Assembly (NCBI RefSeq): GCF_000948985.2
Contig: NZ_CP059733.1
Coordinates: forward strand, 682,001 to 746,000
DNA: 64,000 bases
Direction of reading: 5' to 3'
Source: Thalassomonas viridans
GTDB taxonomy: Bacteria > Pseudomonadota > Gammaproteobacteria > Enterobacterales > Alteromonadaceae
How positions within the stretch are numbered: the first letter of the stretch is position 1; every line of letters begins with the position of its first letter. A program made the position numbers and the translations under genes. Under the pieces are notes generated by a model, which had not been told where the DNA came from, did not search any database, and worked only from the letters and a program-made list of their open reading frames with translations. Positions 52,321-62,365 of the stretch are shown one piece after another.

Positions 52321-53580
52321 ATGCAGATGTACAGGCCCCTGGTAAAATTATTATTCCGGCTTTTATGGTTTTTGCCGCTGACGGCCCCGCAGGCGGCCGA
52401 AGAGATAGTTTTTGATAATTTCTCAAAGCGGATCAACCTGGTGAAGCAGGATGCGCATTACCGGGTGGCGGCAACCGGGCACAGGGTGAGCCTGTCCCGG
52501 CGAGTAATTGTTAAAACAGCCGCCTCCGTCGCTAAAGCCGAGGTATTGGCCTTTCACCCCAAGGTGAGTGCCGTTACGGAATTATTTGTCGGTCGTGCGT
52601 TTCGCTATTATGCATTGACCCTTGGCTCAGAAGAGCAGTTGCCTGGAGTATTGAAAGCGTTAAGGCGGTTGCAGCTAGAGGGGAGGGTCGATATCGAGCT
52701 GGTGCAGCCTGATATCCTACAATTAAAAAGCAAGAGTGAAGCGGATATTTCAGGCAGCGGGAAATCATCTTATTTTTCTCTGCTGGCCATTGATGCCCTG
52801 TGGCAAAAAACAAAAGGCAAAGGGGTCAGGATTGCGGTGATAGATGATGGCTTTAATCTCGACCACGAAGATTTACAGCATATTCGCCCCATTTTTTCCT
52901 ATGACAGCGAAACCCGCTCCCTAAATGCTTCGGCACAGGCGTTAACAGACAATCATGGCACTAAAGTGGCGGGTATTATTTTTGCCGCTCATGATGGCCT
53001 GGGTATCAAGGGTATAGCACCGGAAGCGGATTTAATCGCCCTGCGCCAGCCGGATACCTGGACCTCGAATACTTTATTGAGTTTCCAGCTGGCCAAACTG
53101 GCCGGTGCGGATGTGATCAACTGCAGTTGGCATTCGCAATGGTTGTTACAGCCTATTGTCGAAATTGTTAATGAGTTGGCATATAATGGCCGTGACGGTA
53201 AAGGCATTGCCGTGGTTTTTGCTGCCGGCAATCAGGGTAGGGAAATCACAACGGGTAGCAATGAAGCGTCGATAGAACAGGCCCTGGTAGTTGGGGCCAA
53301 CGGTGAAGATTTCAGGCCGCTGAGTTTCAGCAATTACGGTCCTACGGTTGATCTCTTTACTTATGGCGTTGGCGCACAGTCAACCTTAGTGACGGGGCAG
53401 TACGGTACTTTTAGCGGTACTTCGCTGGCATCGGCTATTGTTTCGGGGCTAAGCGCCCTGCTGATTGCCGAGCAGCCGGGAATAACCCTGACACAGCTGG
53501 CCCGGCGTTTAACCTTAATAACGACAAACAATAAAGGGTATCCGCAACTTGACGGCGAGAACAGAGCAAGAAAACAATAA
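52321..53580 (+). CDS. Subtilisin-like (S8) exported protease
   Basis: About 419 aa. Signal peptide (about 1-27, LLWFLPLTAPQA). A propeptide-like region covers about 30-150. The catalytic triad is in AVIDDGFNLDH (Asp175), NHGTKVAG (His212) and GTSLASAIVSG (Ser368); AAGNQGREI supplies the oxyanion Asn. It lies between the collar genes and the giant surface protein, a position that suggests processing of either. ATG at 52321 is chosen; GTG at 52318 is adjacent. Confidence 0.88.
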   Translation: MQMYRPLVKLLFRLLWFLPLTAPQAAEEIVFDNFSKRINLVKQDAHYRVAATGHRVSLSRRVIVKTAASVAKAEVLAFHPKVSAVTELFVGRAFRYYALTLGSEEQLPGVLKALRRLQLEGRVDIELVQPDILQLKSKSEADISGSGKSSYFSLLAIDALWQKTKGKGVRIAVIDDGFNLDHEDLQHIRPIFSYDSETRSLNASAQALTDNHGTKVAGIIFAAHDGLGIKGIAPEADLIALRQPDTWTSNTLLSFQLAKLAGADVINCSWHSQWLLQPIVEIVNELAYNGRDGKGIAVVFAAGNQGREITTGSNEASIEQALVVGANGEDFRPLSFSNYGPTVDLFTYGVGAQSTLVTGQYGTFSGTSLASAIVSGLSALLIAEQPGITLTQLARRLTLITTNNKGYPQLDGENRARKQ

Positions 53581-54865
53581 CGGCGACGGCCAGGTTTTGC
53601 CTGATGATGAGCTGGATTTTGAATGCCAGTATAGCGATAACCTGCCCGCTATTTTAAAAGAGCTGAATATTTCCCTGGCCTTTACCTCCTATCAGGCCGG
53701 GCGTTTGATGCTGATCCGCAGCGACGGCCACAAGTTGGATGTCAATTTTAAAAGCTTCCCCCGCCCTATGGGCCTGGCCGCAACTGAAGACGGCCTGACC
53801 CTGGGGATTTTTACCCAGATCATTAATTTTCAGCGGGAAGATGGCTTGTTGGCACAAATCAAACAGCCGTTGCCCGGTATTGAAGAAGATATTACCGCCC
53901 CGAGAATAAAACCTAAGCAGGCCGACAAGGATATTGCCACAGATGGGGGAGCCCCTTCGGCAGAGGAAGCACCTTCAGCTGCAAAAGAGCCAGCCGAAGA
54001 GCTGAGCGCCAAAGAACAGGAAAACCGGGAAAAGCAAAAACAATACCTGGAAAAGCTGTACGCCCCGATGGATGAACGTGTCGACGCCTGCTTTATCACC
54101 CGCTCCGCCCATTATTCAGGCATGATCAACATTCATGATATTGACTGGGGAGATGAAGGTTTATGGGTGGTTAATTCCAGTTTCTCCTGCCTGTGTACGG
54201 TGGAGCCGGATTATAGTTTTGTGCCCCGCTGGAAGCCGCATTTTATTTCCGAACTGGTGCCGGAAGACAGGTGCCACCTTAACGGCATGACCCTCAAAGA
54301 CGGCAAGCCGGCTTATGTCACCACCTTTTCTAAATTCGACAGCGCTGGAAAATGGCGTAAAGGCGCTAAATTTGACGGTACCTTAATGTCGGTAGCAGAC
54401 AATGCCGTGCTGGTCGACGGCCTGGCCATGCCTCACTCGCCGCGCTGGTATAACGACAGGGTGTATTTTTGCAATTCCGGCCTTGGCCAGATCTGCAGTT
54501 ATCAGCCGGACAGCAAAATCACGCAAACCCTGGCGGAAGTTCCCGGCTTTACCCGCGGCATGGACTTTTATGGTCCCATCATGTTTGCCGGTCTGTCCAA
54601 GGTCAGGGAAGCGGATGTAACTAAGCCTGCGCCCCTGGCGCAAAAATACGATGAGACCTATTCCGGTATCTGGTTGTTTAACCTTGAAGATACCGGTGAG
54701 GACGGGCAGCTCAAAGAAATCGGCCATATTCGCTTTACCGGTAATGTTGATCAAATTTATGATGTGGCGGTGATCCCCTATTGCAGCTTCCCTGAATTGA
54801 TAGAAGCCAGTCATCCGAGAATGAGAAACCATTTTTGCCACCCCGAACTGTCACCCGAATTTTAG
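53549..54865 (+). CDS. TIGR03032-family protein
   Basis: 438 aa. LNISLAFTSYQAGRLMLI, RPMGLAATEDGLTLG, SFSCLCTVEPDYSFVPRWKP and GLAMPHSPRWY are the TIGR03032 pattern, a beta-propeller-like cytosolic family without a proven activity. An acidic, Ala/Glu-rich insertion (about 115-165) is unusual. The frame overlaps the subtilase gene by 32 bp and appears to start with TTG at 53549; no nearer ATG precedes the conserved region. Translational coupling with the subtilase is likely. Confidence 0.8.
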   Translation: MTARTEQENNNGDGQVLPDDELDFECQYSDNLPAILKELNISLAFTSYQAGRLMLIRSDGHKLDVNFKSFPRPMGLAATEDGLTLGIFTQIINFQREDGLLAQIKQPLPGIEEDITAPRIKPKQADKDIATDGGAPSAEEAPSAAKEPAEELSAKEQENREKQKQYLEKLYAPMDERVDACFITRSAHYSGMINIHDIDWGDEGLWVVNSSFSCLCTVEPDYSFVPRWKPHFISELVPEDRCHLNGMTLKDGKPAYVTTFSKFDSAGKWRKGAKFDGTLMSVADNAVLVDGLAMPHSPRWYNDRVYFCNSGLGQICSYQPDSKITQTLAEVPGFTRGMDFYGPIMFAGLSKVREADVTKPAPLAQKYDETYSGIWLFNLEDTGEDGQLKEIGHIRFTGNVDQIYDVAVIPYCSFPELIEASHPRMRNHFCHPELSPEF

Positions 54866-54883
54866 TCATTGGAATGATTTACT

Positions 54884-57800
54884 ATGGACAATAATAACAA
54901 GATATTCCGAAAACATAAGCTGGATAAAGCCCTTAAAGCAAGCTTGCCCTTCTTTGCCCTGTTAGGGGGCAATGCGGTGGCATCGAGCCGTTTTGCCGGT
55001 ATCGGCTCCGCCAGCCGGCGCGTGCCCGGCACGGCAATCGTGCATGTCGACAGCCCAAACGGGGCGGTGGAGCTGACGGAAAAAGCCCAAAAGCGTACGG
55101 GCAAAAAAGCCGGTGCCTTTGGCGCCTTTACCAAGCGACAAAAAAAGCCGGTGCAGCAGGCGCAAATCAAGGTCAATGAGGCCGCGCTGACTTTTTTGCA
55201 AAGCAATGAGCTGTTAAAGCCCGGGAAAGAAGCCTTAAGTAGCCTGAGCGGTAATACCCTATCCGGCAGGGGCAACAAAACTTTTGCCGCCCCCGGCCCG
55301 GGATATTGCGGGGTCGTCACCGCCCATCAGCGCCTTCATGACAATAAAGGCGACTGTGTCGCCGACGGGAAAGTCTGGCAATACACTTCAAGCGGGGTAT
55401 GTTCGCAAAACCCCGGGGTCTATACCAATGCCAAATTGTGTCTGCTCAGCAGTTATGCCTGGAATAATGCCAATATTGTCGGCACTTATAACGGGGCAGA
55501 TGCCACGCCGCCATCTTTTGAAAATGGGACTCCCTCGTTAGGCTCCATTACTGGCACCGGGGCAACGGTTTCTGCCGATCTCGATGAAGACGGTACCGTT
55601 TATTATGTGGTGGTTGCCGACGGCGCTGCGGCGCCGAGTGTTTCCGAGGTCAAGGCGGGCACCGGCAGCGGCGGCAGCGGGCAATTGGCGGCGGGCAACT
55701 TTACCACCTCAGGTACGACCGGCAGCGAAGCTTTTAGCGGTTTGTCAGATCTGACCGCTTATGATCTTTATGCGGTAGCCGAGGATGACGAAGGCACACC
55801 GAACGTCCAGGCAAGCGTGACTAAAGTCGACTTTACCACGATAGACGGCACAGCGCCGGTTTTTGAAAACAGCACGCCGTCTATAGGCTCTATTACCGGC
55901 ACAGGTGCGACCTTGTCGGTGGATCTCGATGAAGAAGGCAGTGCCTACTATGTGGTGGTGGCAGACGGCGCGGCAGCACCGAGCGTCTCCGAGGTCAAGG
56001 CGGGCACCGGCAGTGGCGGCTCGGGCCAGCTGGCGGCGGGGAATTTTACCACTTCGGGCACGACTGGAAGCGATGCCTTCAGCGGCTTATCCGGTTCTAC
56101 CGCTTATGATGTTTATGTCGTAGCCCAGGACGATGAAGGTACGCCGAACGTCCAGGCGAGTGTCACTAAAGTGGACTTTACTACGGCAGATGTTAGCGCG
56201 CCTGTTTTTGAAAACAGTACGCCTTCTGTCGGCACCATTACCGGCACAGGAGCCACGGTTTCGGCAGATCTCGATGAAGACGGCACCGTTTATTATGTGG
56301 TGGTGGCCGACGGCGCGGCAGCGCCGAGTGCCGCCGAGGTTAAGGCAGGCACAGGCAACGGCGGCTCAGGCCAGCTGGCGGCGGGCAATTTTGCGACCTC
56401 AGGCACGACTGGCAGCGAAGCCTTTAGCGGTTTAGCCGGCGATACCGCCTTTGATCTTTATGTGGTGGCCGAAGACGGTGTTCCCAATCTTCAGGCTTCG
56501 GCCACGAAAGTGGACTTTAACACCCTGGATGTGACGGCCCCTGTTATTACCGCGGTGACGATTCCGGACAGCGATCATAAAAATGGCGACATGGTTACCG
56601 CGACCATTACCGTGGCCTCGGACGGGGATGATTATACCGGCGGTAGCGGCGGCATTAATGGCAGCGGCGGCAGCGGCAATGCCACCATTAACGGTTTTGC
56701 CCTGGGCGGCTTAACAAGAGTAAGTGATACCACTTATACCGCAACCTTTACCGTAGGGGCCGGTACGGATGTCGCCGCTGGTTCCGATATTGCGGTAAGC
56801 ATTACCCTGGATGACAGCTCCGGCAATACCAGCGCCGACTTTACCACCGCCATCAGCCAGGCAAGCGATGCCATTTATGCCAATTTACCGGATGTAAATT
56901 TAACCGCAGACACCAATACAATTGCTGAAGACGGCGGAGTTTCGACCTTAACCGCCACCCTAAGCGGCAGCTTAAATAACCAGTGGCCGACGGCGATCAC
57001 CGTAAACCTGGCCTATACAGGTACGGGAACGGCGGGGACGGATTATAGCAAATCAGACAGTATAGTAATCTCTGCGGGCAACAGCAGCAATACCGCCACG
57101 GTTACCGGCATCGCCGATACCTTGTATGATGCCGCCAGCGCCGAGACCGCCATTGTCGATATCGACTCTTTATCCGAGGGTAACGAAGGCGGCACCAGCC
57201 AGCAAACCATTACCATTACCGATGCCGAATCTGCGCCTACGGTGGATTTAACCGTCGGCAATGCCTCGGTCAATGAAAATGGCGGTACCTCTACCATCAC
57301 TGCGACCTTAAGCCATCAAACCTACGACACGACTGTGGTGAACTTGAGCTATAGCGGTACGGCCGTTGGCGGCGGTACCGATTATAATACCCCGAGTTCT
57401 TCCATTACCATCAATGCCAACAGCCTGACCGCCAATGCAGCTACCGGCATCACCGCAGTGGATGACGGCAGTTCGGACGGTAACCAGACCATAGTGATAG
57501 ATGTCGCTTCGGTGACCGGCAGTGCCAGCGAAAACGGCACTCAGCAGCAGACGGTGACTATTATCGACGATGAAGACGGGGTTGCGCCGACCATTACTGG
57601 CGTATCTATCCCCGACAGTGTCCATAAAAACGGCGACAGCGTCACTGCTACTATCACAGTGGCTTCTGATGCCGATGATTACAGCACCGGCAGTGGCGCC
57701 GTTACCGGCAATATCAACGGTTTTGCCTTGGGCAGTTTAACGAAAGTCAGCGATACCAGCTATACCGCAACCTTTACCGTGGCATCAGGCACTGATATTG

Positions 57801-60800
57801 CGGCGGGGGACGATGTCCCGGTGAACTTTACCCTGACCGACAGCAGCGGCAATGTCAGCGCGAATTATACTACCGCTATCAGCCAGGCAAGCGATACCAT
57901 ATACGCCAACTTGCCGGATATCGATTTAACCGCCGATACCAATACCATAGCCGAGGATGGCGGCGTTGCTACGTTAACGGCGACCTTAAGCGGCAGTCTT
58001 AACAATCAGTGGCCGGTGGATATCAATGTTGGCCTTGCCTATACCGGGACAGGTACTGCCGATACGGATTACAGCAAGTCTGATACCATTACCATTACTG
58101 CCGGTAACAGCACAGGTATGGCGACGGTGACCGGCACAGCCGATACCATCTTCGATGCCGCCAGCAATGAGACGGCGATAGTCGATATCGATACCCTGTC
58201 GGCAGGTAATGAAGGTACCACCAACCAGCAAACCATTACCATTACCGATGCCGAAGTGGCGCCAGTGGTCACCTTAAGTACAGGTGCAGTGGTAGTGGTT
58301 GAAAACGGCGGCACTGCCGCTGTGACTGCGACCCTGAACAATCCAACTTATGCCGATGTGACCGTCAACCTTGCTTATAGCGGCGATGCCACCAGCGGCG
58401 GTGTCGACTACAATACCCCGAGCAGTAGTATTACCATTACCGCAGGCAATACTTCAGCCAATGCCGTTACCGGTATTACCGGCGTAGATGACGGCGATAC
58501 CGAAGCTTTTGAAACGATTGTCATCGACATTGCTTCGGTCAGCGGCGGCAGCGCTAGCGAGAATGCGACCCAGCAGGAAACCGTGATCATCAACGATGAT
58601 GAAACCATTCCTGTGGTGAGCTTAAGCTCCAGCACAGCGACTTTGGCCGAAGATGGCGGCAGCTCGACCCTGACGGCCACTTTGGATCAGGTAACGTTCG
58701 AAGATGTGACGGTTAATTTAGCCTATAGCGGTACGGCAACTAGCGGCAGTGATTATGCTGCGCCGGCAGCCAGCATCACCATCAGCGCGGGGCAATTAGC
58801 AGGCTCGACTACGTTGACGGCCACCGACGACAGCACAGATGAAGACGATGAAACTATCGTTGTCGATATCAGCAGCGTCAGCGGCGGCAACAGTATCGAA
58901 AACGGCACTCAGAGCGAAAGCCTGACCATTACCGATGATGATACTGACAGTACAACGCCGACGCCGGACCCAGATCCTGAGCCGGAAACCGCCCTTGCCA
59001 GTTTGTCGGTGAGTCCGGCATCGATAGCAGAAAACAACGGCAGCAGCACGGTTTCGGTCAGTCTGGATCAGGCCATCAGTGAAGCCGTGACCATTTCTCT
59101 TTCTTATAGCGGCACGGCAAGCAGTGGCAGTGATTACCAGGCGCCGGCCGGTTCGGTGACGATTGCCGCGGGCGAAACTTTTGCTTCGCTGGCCTTAACG
59201 GCGATCGCCGATAATGAGGTTGAGGGTAATGAAACCGTCGTTATTGACATTTCAGGCGTCAGCGGCACTATCGTCAGTGAAAATGGCGCTCAGCAGCAAA
59301 CCGTCACCATTACCGACAGCAGTAGTGTCATTGCAACCGCTCCAGATAGCGCAGGACTGGATGAAGATGCCAGTGTCGCCATTAACGTGCTGGCCAATGA
59401 CAGTATAGAAGGCAGCAGCTTTGATATCGGCACGGTTACTGTGGTGGCCTCTGCCGAACACGGCACGACAGCCGTGGATAACGAAAGCGGCGCCATTACC
59501 TATACCCCGGAAACTGACTATAACGGCAGCGACAGTTTCAGCTATACCGTTAGCGACCTTGCGGGCAACCGGAGTGAAGCCACCCTGGTAACGGTAAATG
59601 TTGCCCCTGTCAACGATGCCCCGGTGGCGGTCGATGACCTTGTGACCCGAGAAGACTGGCAGTCGCTGACCTTGGACGTGTTGGCCAATGACAGCGATGT
59701 GGACGGCGACGAGCTGAAAATTATCGGTGCGGTGACCGATCTGGGGGATGTCAGCTTTACCGATACCGAGATCACCTTTACCCCCGCAGGCGGTTTTGCC
59801 GGCATGGTGTTCCTTGATTATGTTATCAGCGACGGCAACGAAGAAGCTTCTGCCCGGGTACAGATAGATATGCTGGCGTCCGATGACGATCTGCCGGTGA
59901 TCACTTTGCCGGCAGATGTGGAAGTCAATGCCGACGCCCTGCTAACCAAGGTCGATTTAGGGGTGGCGGAAGCCGTCGACAGCCAGGGCAATGTCATCCC
60001 GGTTTCCCTGGAAGACGGTATTACCTTCTTTAAACCCGGTATCAATACCGTGGTTTGGCAGGCCAGCGACAGCGAAGGACGTAGCGCCAGTGCCAGTCAG
60101 CTGGTGAAAGTGCATCCGCTGATCTCCCTGGATAAAGATCAAACGGTCACCGAAGGGGCCACAGTTACCGTAGGTATCCGCCTCAATGGCGAATCGCCGC
60201 TGTATCCGCTGGAAATCCCGTATACGGTGTCCGGCTCGGCAGAATCCGGCCTGGATCATGACTTGGAAACCGGCACTGTCATCATTAGCTCCGGCACCAG
60301 CGGCGTCATAACTTTTAACGTATTATCCGATGCGGTTGCAGAAGTCGATGAAACCCTGGTGGTAGAGCTTGGCAGCGCTCTTAACCGCGGCAGTAAATTC
60401 AGCCAGCAGATCACTATCACCGAAGAGAATGTCGCGCCTAAGGTCAGCCTGAGGGTTGAGCAGGCTGGTGAAACCCGCTTTGTGGTCAACCGAGAGGATG
60501 GTACAGTGACGGTCAGCTCGGATGTTAGCCATCCGGATGCCGCTAACCAATATACCTATGCCTGGTCCAACAGCCAGCAGCAGCTTATCGATACCGACAG
60601 CAGCGATACCAGTTTCAGCTTTGATCCCAGTGGGCTTGCCGCCGGTGTCTACCACCTGGAACTGACGGTAACCGATGCCGACGATACCGCCTACAGCGGC
60701 TCCGATAAGGTCACCCTACGATTGGATGCCGCCAGCATAGTGTTGGGCAATGAAGATACTGACAAGGACGGTATTGCTGACAATATCGAAGGCCTGGATG

Positions 60801-62005
60801 ATGACGACAACGACGGTATTCCCGATTACCTGGATACTATCAGTGAATGTAACGTAGTGCCTGAGCAACTGGACACGGCCGATAATTTCCTGGTGGAAGG
60901 CGATCCCGGCGTATGTCTGCGTCTGGGAGACACCGCGTTGACCGGCTCTTCAGGCGGCACCCGTTTGCTTGAACAGGATGTTAATGACGAGGAAGTGGTG
61001 AATGTCGGCGGTATCTTTGACTTTATCGCTTATGGTTTGCCGGTGGAAGGCCAGCAATACCGGGTGGTGTTACCTCAGATACAGCCTATTCCCGCCAATG
61101 CCGTTTACCGCAAACAGCGCAGCGACGGCACCTGGACCAACTTTGTCCAGGACAGTGGCAACCAGCTATGGTCGACCCAGGGAGAGTCTGGTTTCTGCCC
61201 TCCGCCGGGGGATGAGAGATGGCAGGCAGGGCTGATTGAAGGCTACTGGTGTGTGCAGCTGGAGATGAAAGACGGCGGTGCCAACGATGCCGACGGTATT
61301 GCCAACGGTACTATTGTTGACCCGGGCGGCGTGGCGGTTATGCTGGATAACAACCAGCAGCCGCAGGCGCAGGATGACAATGTTGAAACCCGCCTTAATA
61401 CGGCGTTAACCATAGATGTCCTGGCCAATGACAGCGATGCTGACGGCGACAGCCTGGAGATCACTTCTGCCAATGCAACCTTTGGCACCGTGACCATAGA
61501 AGAAAACCAGCTGCATTATCAGCCGCCGGAAGATTACTTCGGGGAAGATACCCTGATATACGGTATCAGCGATAACCAGGGGGGCTCGGCTTCGGCAACC
61601 CTGACGGTGAGGGTGCTGGCAAATGAAAGTCCGGTAGCGGTTAATGATACCGTCGGTATTATTAGCGGCAAGAGCCTGACTTTGTATGTGCTGAGCAACG
61701 ACACTGATGCCGAAGGCGATATCCTGGAGCTGGTGTCGGCAACGGCTGAGCTTGGTGATGTCAGTGTTAATGCCGACGGCACCTTAACTTACAGCGCCCC
61801 GGCCAGCTTTATCGGCACCGATACCGTGACTTATGTGATCCGTGACAGTTTTGGTGCTCAGGCCCAGGGCACAGTAACGGTAACTGTGGTAGAGGAGCGT
61901 ATATATACCGGCGGAACAGGGCGCAAGAGATCCGGTGGGGCTGCTTTTTACCTGTTGCTGTTGGCTGTTGCCGCCCTGGGTTGGCGCAGGGCAATTAAGC
62001 CTTAA
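54884..62005 (+). CDS. Giant repeat surface protein with choice-of-anchor U domain and GlyGly-CTERM tail
   Basis: 2373 aa. A basic N-terminus with hydrophobic ASLPFFALLGGNAVA serves as signal. About 208-545: three near-identical FN3-like repeats (see 55507-56522). About 550-1400: alternating Ig-like units (SIPDSVHKNGDSVTATITVA) and many Calx-beta repeats (DYNTPSSSITI, ENGTQQQTV). About 1470-1650: cadherin-like tandem repeats (NDAPVAVDD, DVLANDSD). Then a HYR-like unit, a thrombospondin type 3 stretch (DTDKDGIADNIEGLDDDDND) and a choice-of-anchor U domain (QRSDGTWTNFVQDSGNQLWS). Two more cadherin-like repeats precede the tail GGTGRKRSGGAAFYLLLLAV...RR, a GlyGly-CTERM signal for rhombosortase processing. 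A large calcium-dependent adhesin is the likely role. It follows the TIGR03032 gene by 18 bp. Confidence 0.85.
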   Translation: MDNNNKIFRKHKLDKALKASLPFFALLGGNAVASSRFAGIGSASRRVPGTAIVHVDSPNGAVELTEKAQKRTGKKAGAFGAFTKRQKKPVQQAQIKVNEAALTFLQSNELLKPGKEALSSLSGNTLSGRGNKTFAAPGPGYCGVVTAHQRLHDNKGDCVADGKVWQYTSSGVCSQNPGVYTNAKLCLLSSYAWNNANIVGTYNGADATPPSFENGTPSLGSITGTGATVSADLDEDGTVYYVVVADGAAAPSVSEVKAGTGSGGSGQLAAGNFTTSGTTGSEAFSGLSDLTAYDLYAVAEDDEGTPNVQASVTKVDFTTIDGTAPVFENSTPSIGSITGTGATLSVDLDEEGSAYYVVVADGAAAPSVSEVKAGTGSGGSGQLAAGNFTTSGTTGSDAFSGLSGSTAYDVYVVAQDDEGTPNVQASVTKVDFTTADVSAPVFENSTPSVGTITGTGATVSADLDEDGTVYYVVVADGAAAPSAAEVKAGTGNGGSGQLAAGNFATSGTTGSEAFSGLAGDTAFDLYVVAEDGVPNLQASATKVDFNTLDVTAPVITAVTIPDSDHKNGDMVTATITVASDGDDYTGGSGGINGSGGSGNATINGFALGGLTRVSDTTYTATFTVGAGTDVAAGSDIAVSITLDDSSGNTSADFTTAISQASDAIYANLPDVNLTADTNTIAEDGGVSTLTATLSGSLNNQWPTAITVNLAYTGTGTAGTDYSKSDSIVISAGNSSNTATVTGIADTLYDAASAETAIVDIDSLSEGNEGGTSQQTITITDAESAPTVDLTVGNASVNENGGTSTITATLSHQTYDTTVVNLSYSGTAVGGGTDYNTPSSSITINANSLTANAATGITAVDDGSSDGNQTIVIDVASVTGSASENGTQQQTVTIIDDEDGVAPTITGVSIPDSVHKNGDSVTATITVASDADDYSTGSGAVTGNINGFALGSLTKVSDTSYTATFTVASGTDIAAGDDVPVNFTLTDSSGNVSANYTTAISQASDTIYANLPDIDLTADTNTIAEDGGVATLTATLSGSLNNQWPVDINVGLAYTGTGTADTDYSKSDTITITAGNSTGMATVTGTADTIFDAASNETAIVDIDTLSAGNEGTTNQQTITITDAEVAPVVTLSTGAVVVVENGGTAAVTATLNNPTYADVTVNLAYSGDATSGGVDYNTPSSSITITAGNTSANAVTGITGVDDGDTEAFETIVIDIASVSGGSASENATQQETVIINDDETIPVVSLSSSTATLAEDGGSSTLTATLDQVTFEDVTVNLAYSGTATSGSDYAAPAASITISAGQLAGSTTLTATDDSTDEDDETIVVDISSVSGGNSIENGTQSESLTITDDDTDSTTPTPDPDPEPETALASLSVSPASIAENNGSSTVSVSLDQAISEAVTISLSYSGTASSGSDYQAPAGSVTIAAGETFASLALTAIADNEVEGNETVVIDISGVSGTIVSENGAQQQTVTITDSSSVIATAPDSAGLDEDASVAINVLANDSIEGSSFDIGTVTVVASAEHGTTAVDNESGAITYTPETDYNGSDSFSYTVSDLAGNRSEATLVTVNVAPVNDAPVAVDDLVTREDWQSLTLDVLANDSDVDGDELKIIGAVTDLGDVSFTDTEITFTPAGGFAGMVFLDYVISDGNEEASARVQIDMLASDDDLPVITLPADVEVNADALLTKVDLGVAEAVDSQGNVIPVSLEDGITFFKPGINTVVWQASDSEGRSASASQLVKVHPLISLDKDQTVTEGATVTVGIRLNGESPLYPLEIPYTVSGSAESGLDHDLETGTVIISSGTSGVITFNVLSDAVAEVDETLVVELGSALNRGSKFSQQITITEENVAPKVSLRVEQAGETRFVVNREDGTVTVSSDVSHPDAANQYTYAWSNSQQQLIDTDSSDTSFSFDPSGLAAGVYHLELTVTDADDTAYSGSDKVTLRLDAASIVLGNEDTDKDGIADNIEGLDDDDNDGIPDYLDTISECNVVPEQLDTADNFLVEGDPGVCLRLGDTALTGSSGGTRLLEQDVNDEEVVNVGGIFDFIAYGLPVEGQQYRVVLPQIQPIPANAVYRKQRSDGTWTNFVQDSGNQLWSTQGESGFCPPPGDERWQAGLIEGYWCVQLEMKDGGANDADGIANGTIVDPGGVAVMLDNNQQPQAQDDNVETRLNTALTIDVLANDSDADGDSLEITSANATFGTVTIEENQLHYQPPEDYFGEDTLIYGISDNQGGSASATLTVRVLANESPVAVNDTVGIISGKSLTLYVLSNDTDAEGDILELVSATAELGDVSVNADGTLTYSAPASFIGTDTVTYVIRDSFGAQAQGTVTVTVVEERIYTGGTGRKRSGGAAFYLLLLAVAALGWRRAIKP
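55507..56522 (+). repeat. Three near-identical in-frame FN3-like repeats
   Basis: Three copies of a unit of about 345 bp (starting near 55507, 55858 and 56206). The core VVVADGAAAPSVSEVKAGTG and the following GSGGSGQLAAGNF are nearly constant in protein, with DNA differing mainly at third positions. This points to repeat expansion with subsequent drift or gene conversion. Confidence 0.85.
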
Positions 62006-62365
62006 TAATAACTGACTAAAAAACCCCGGTTCGCCGGGGTTTTTCTTTATTGGCAATAAACACTTAAGTGACCCCGTGAGGCCTGTTCGGGGTTACTGTT
62101 GGTTTGTTATAAAACTGTCAATATTATTTACAAAAAGCTAATGTTAAATTTCTTGCTATATAATAAATCGCGCAAAATCAATGCGTTAAAAAAAGTGGCG
62201 CATGCCTTGCTTTGTCGGCACTCTCTGTCTTAATGCTGTGATATCAATAAGTTACTTTTGAGTTCCGGTATTTGATAATAAAAAAAACAGAGTGAAAGCG
62301 GCTGAATAATTATTTAGCTGTTTGGCAACATGAAAGGTTAATACACAGGAAAAAGGATAAAAGGA
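62006..62365. other. Gap before PEP-CTERM gene
   Basis: 360 bp. After the terminator at 62021 the stretch is AT-rich and should hold the promoter of the PEP-CTERM gene. AAGGATAAAAGGA precedes its ATG. A minus-strand frame of about 80 codons here overlaps the PEP-CTERM start and is not supported. Confidence 0.5.
62021..62046 (+). terminator. Terminator after giant protein gene
   Basis: AAACCCCGG-TTCG-CCGGGGTTT followed by TTCTTT: a textbook intrinsic terminator with a UUCG tetraloop, 16 bp after the stop. Confidence 0.95.
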
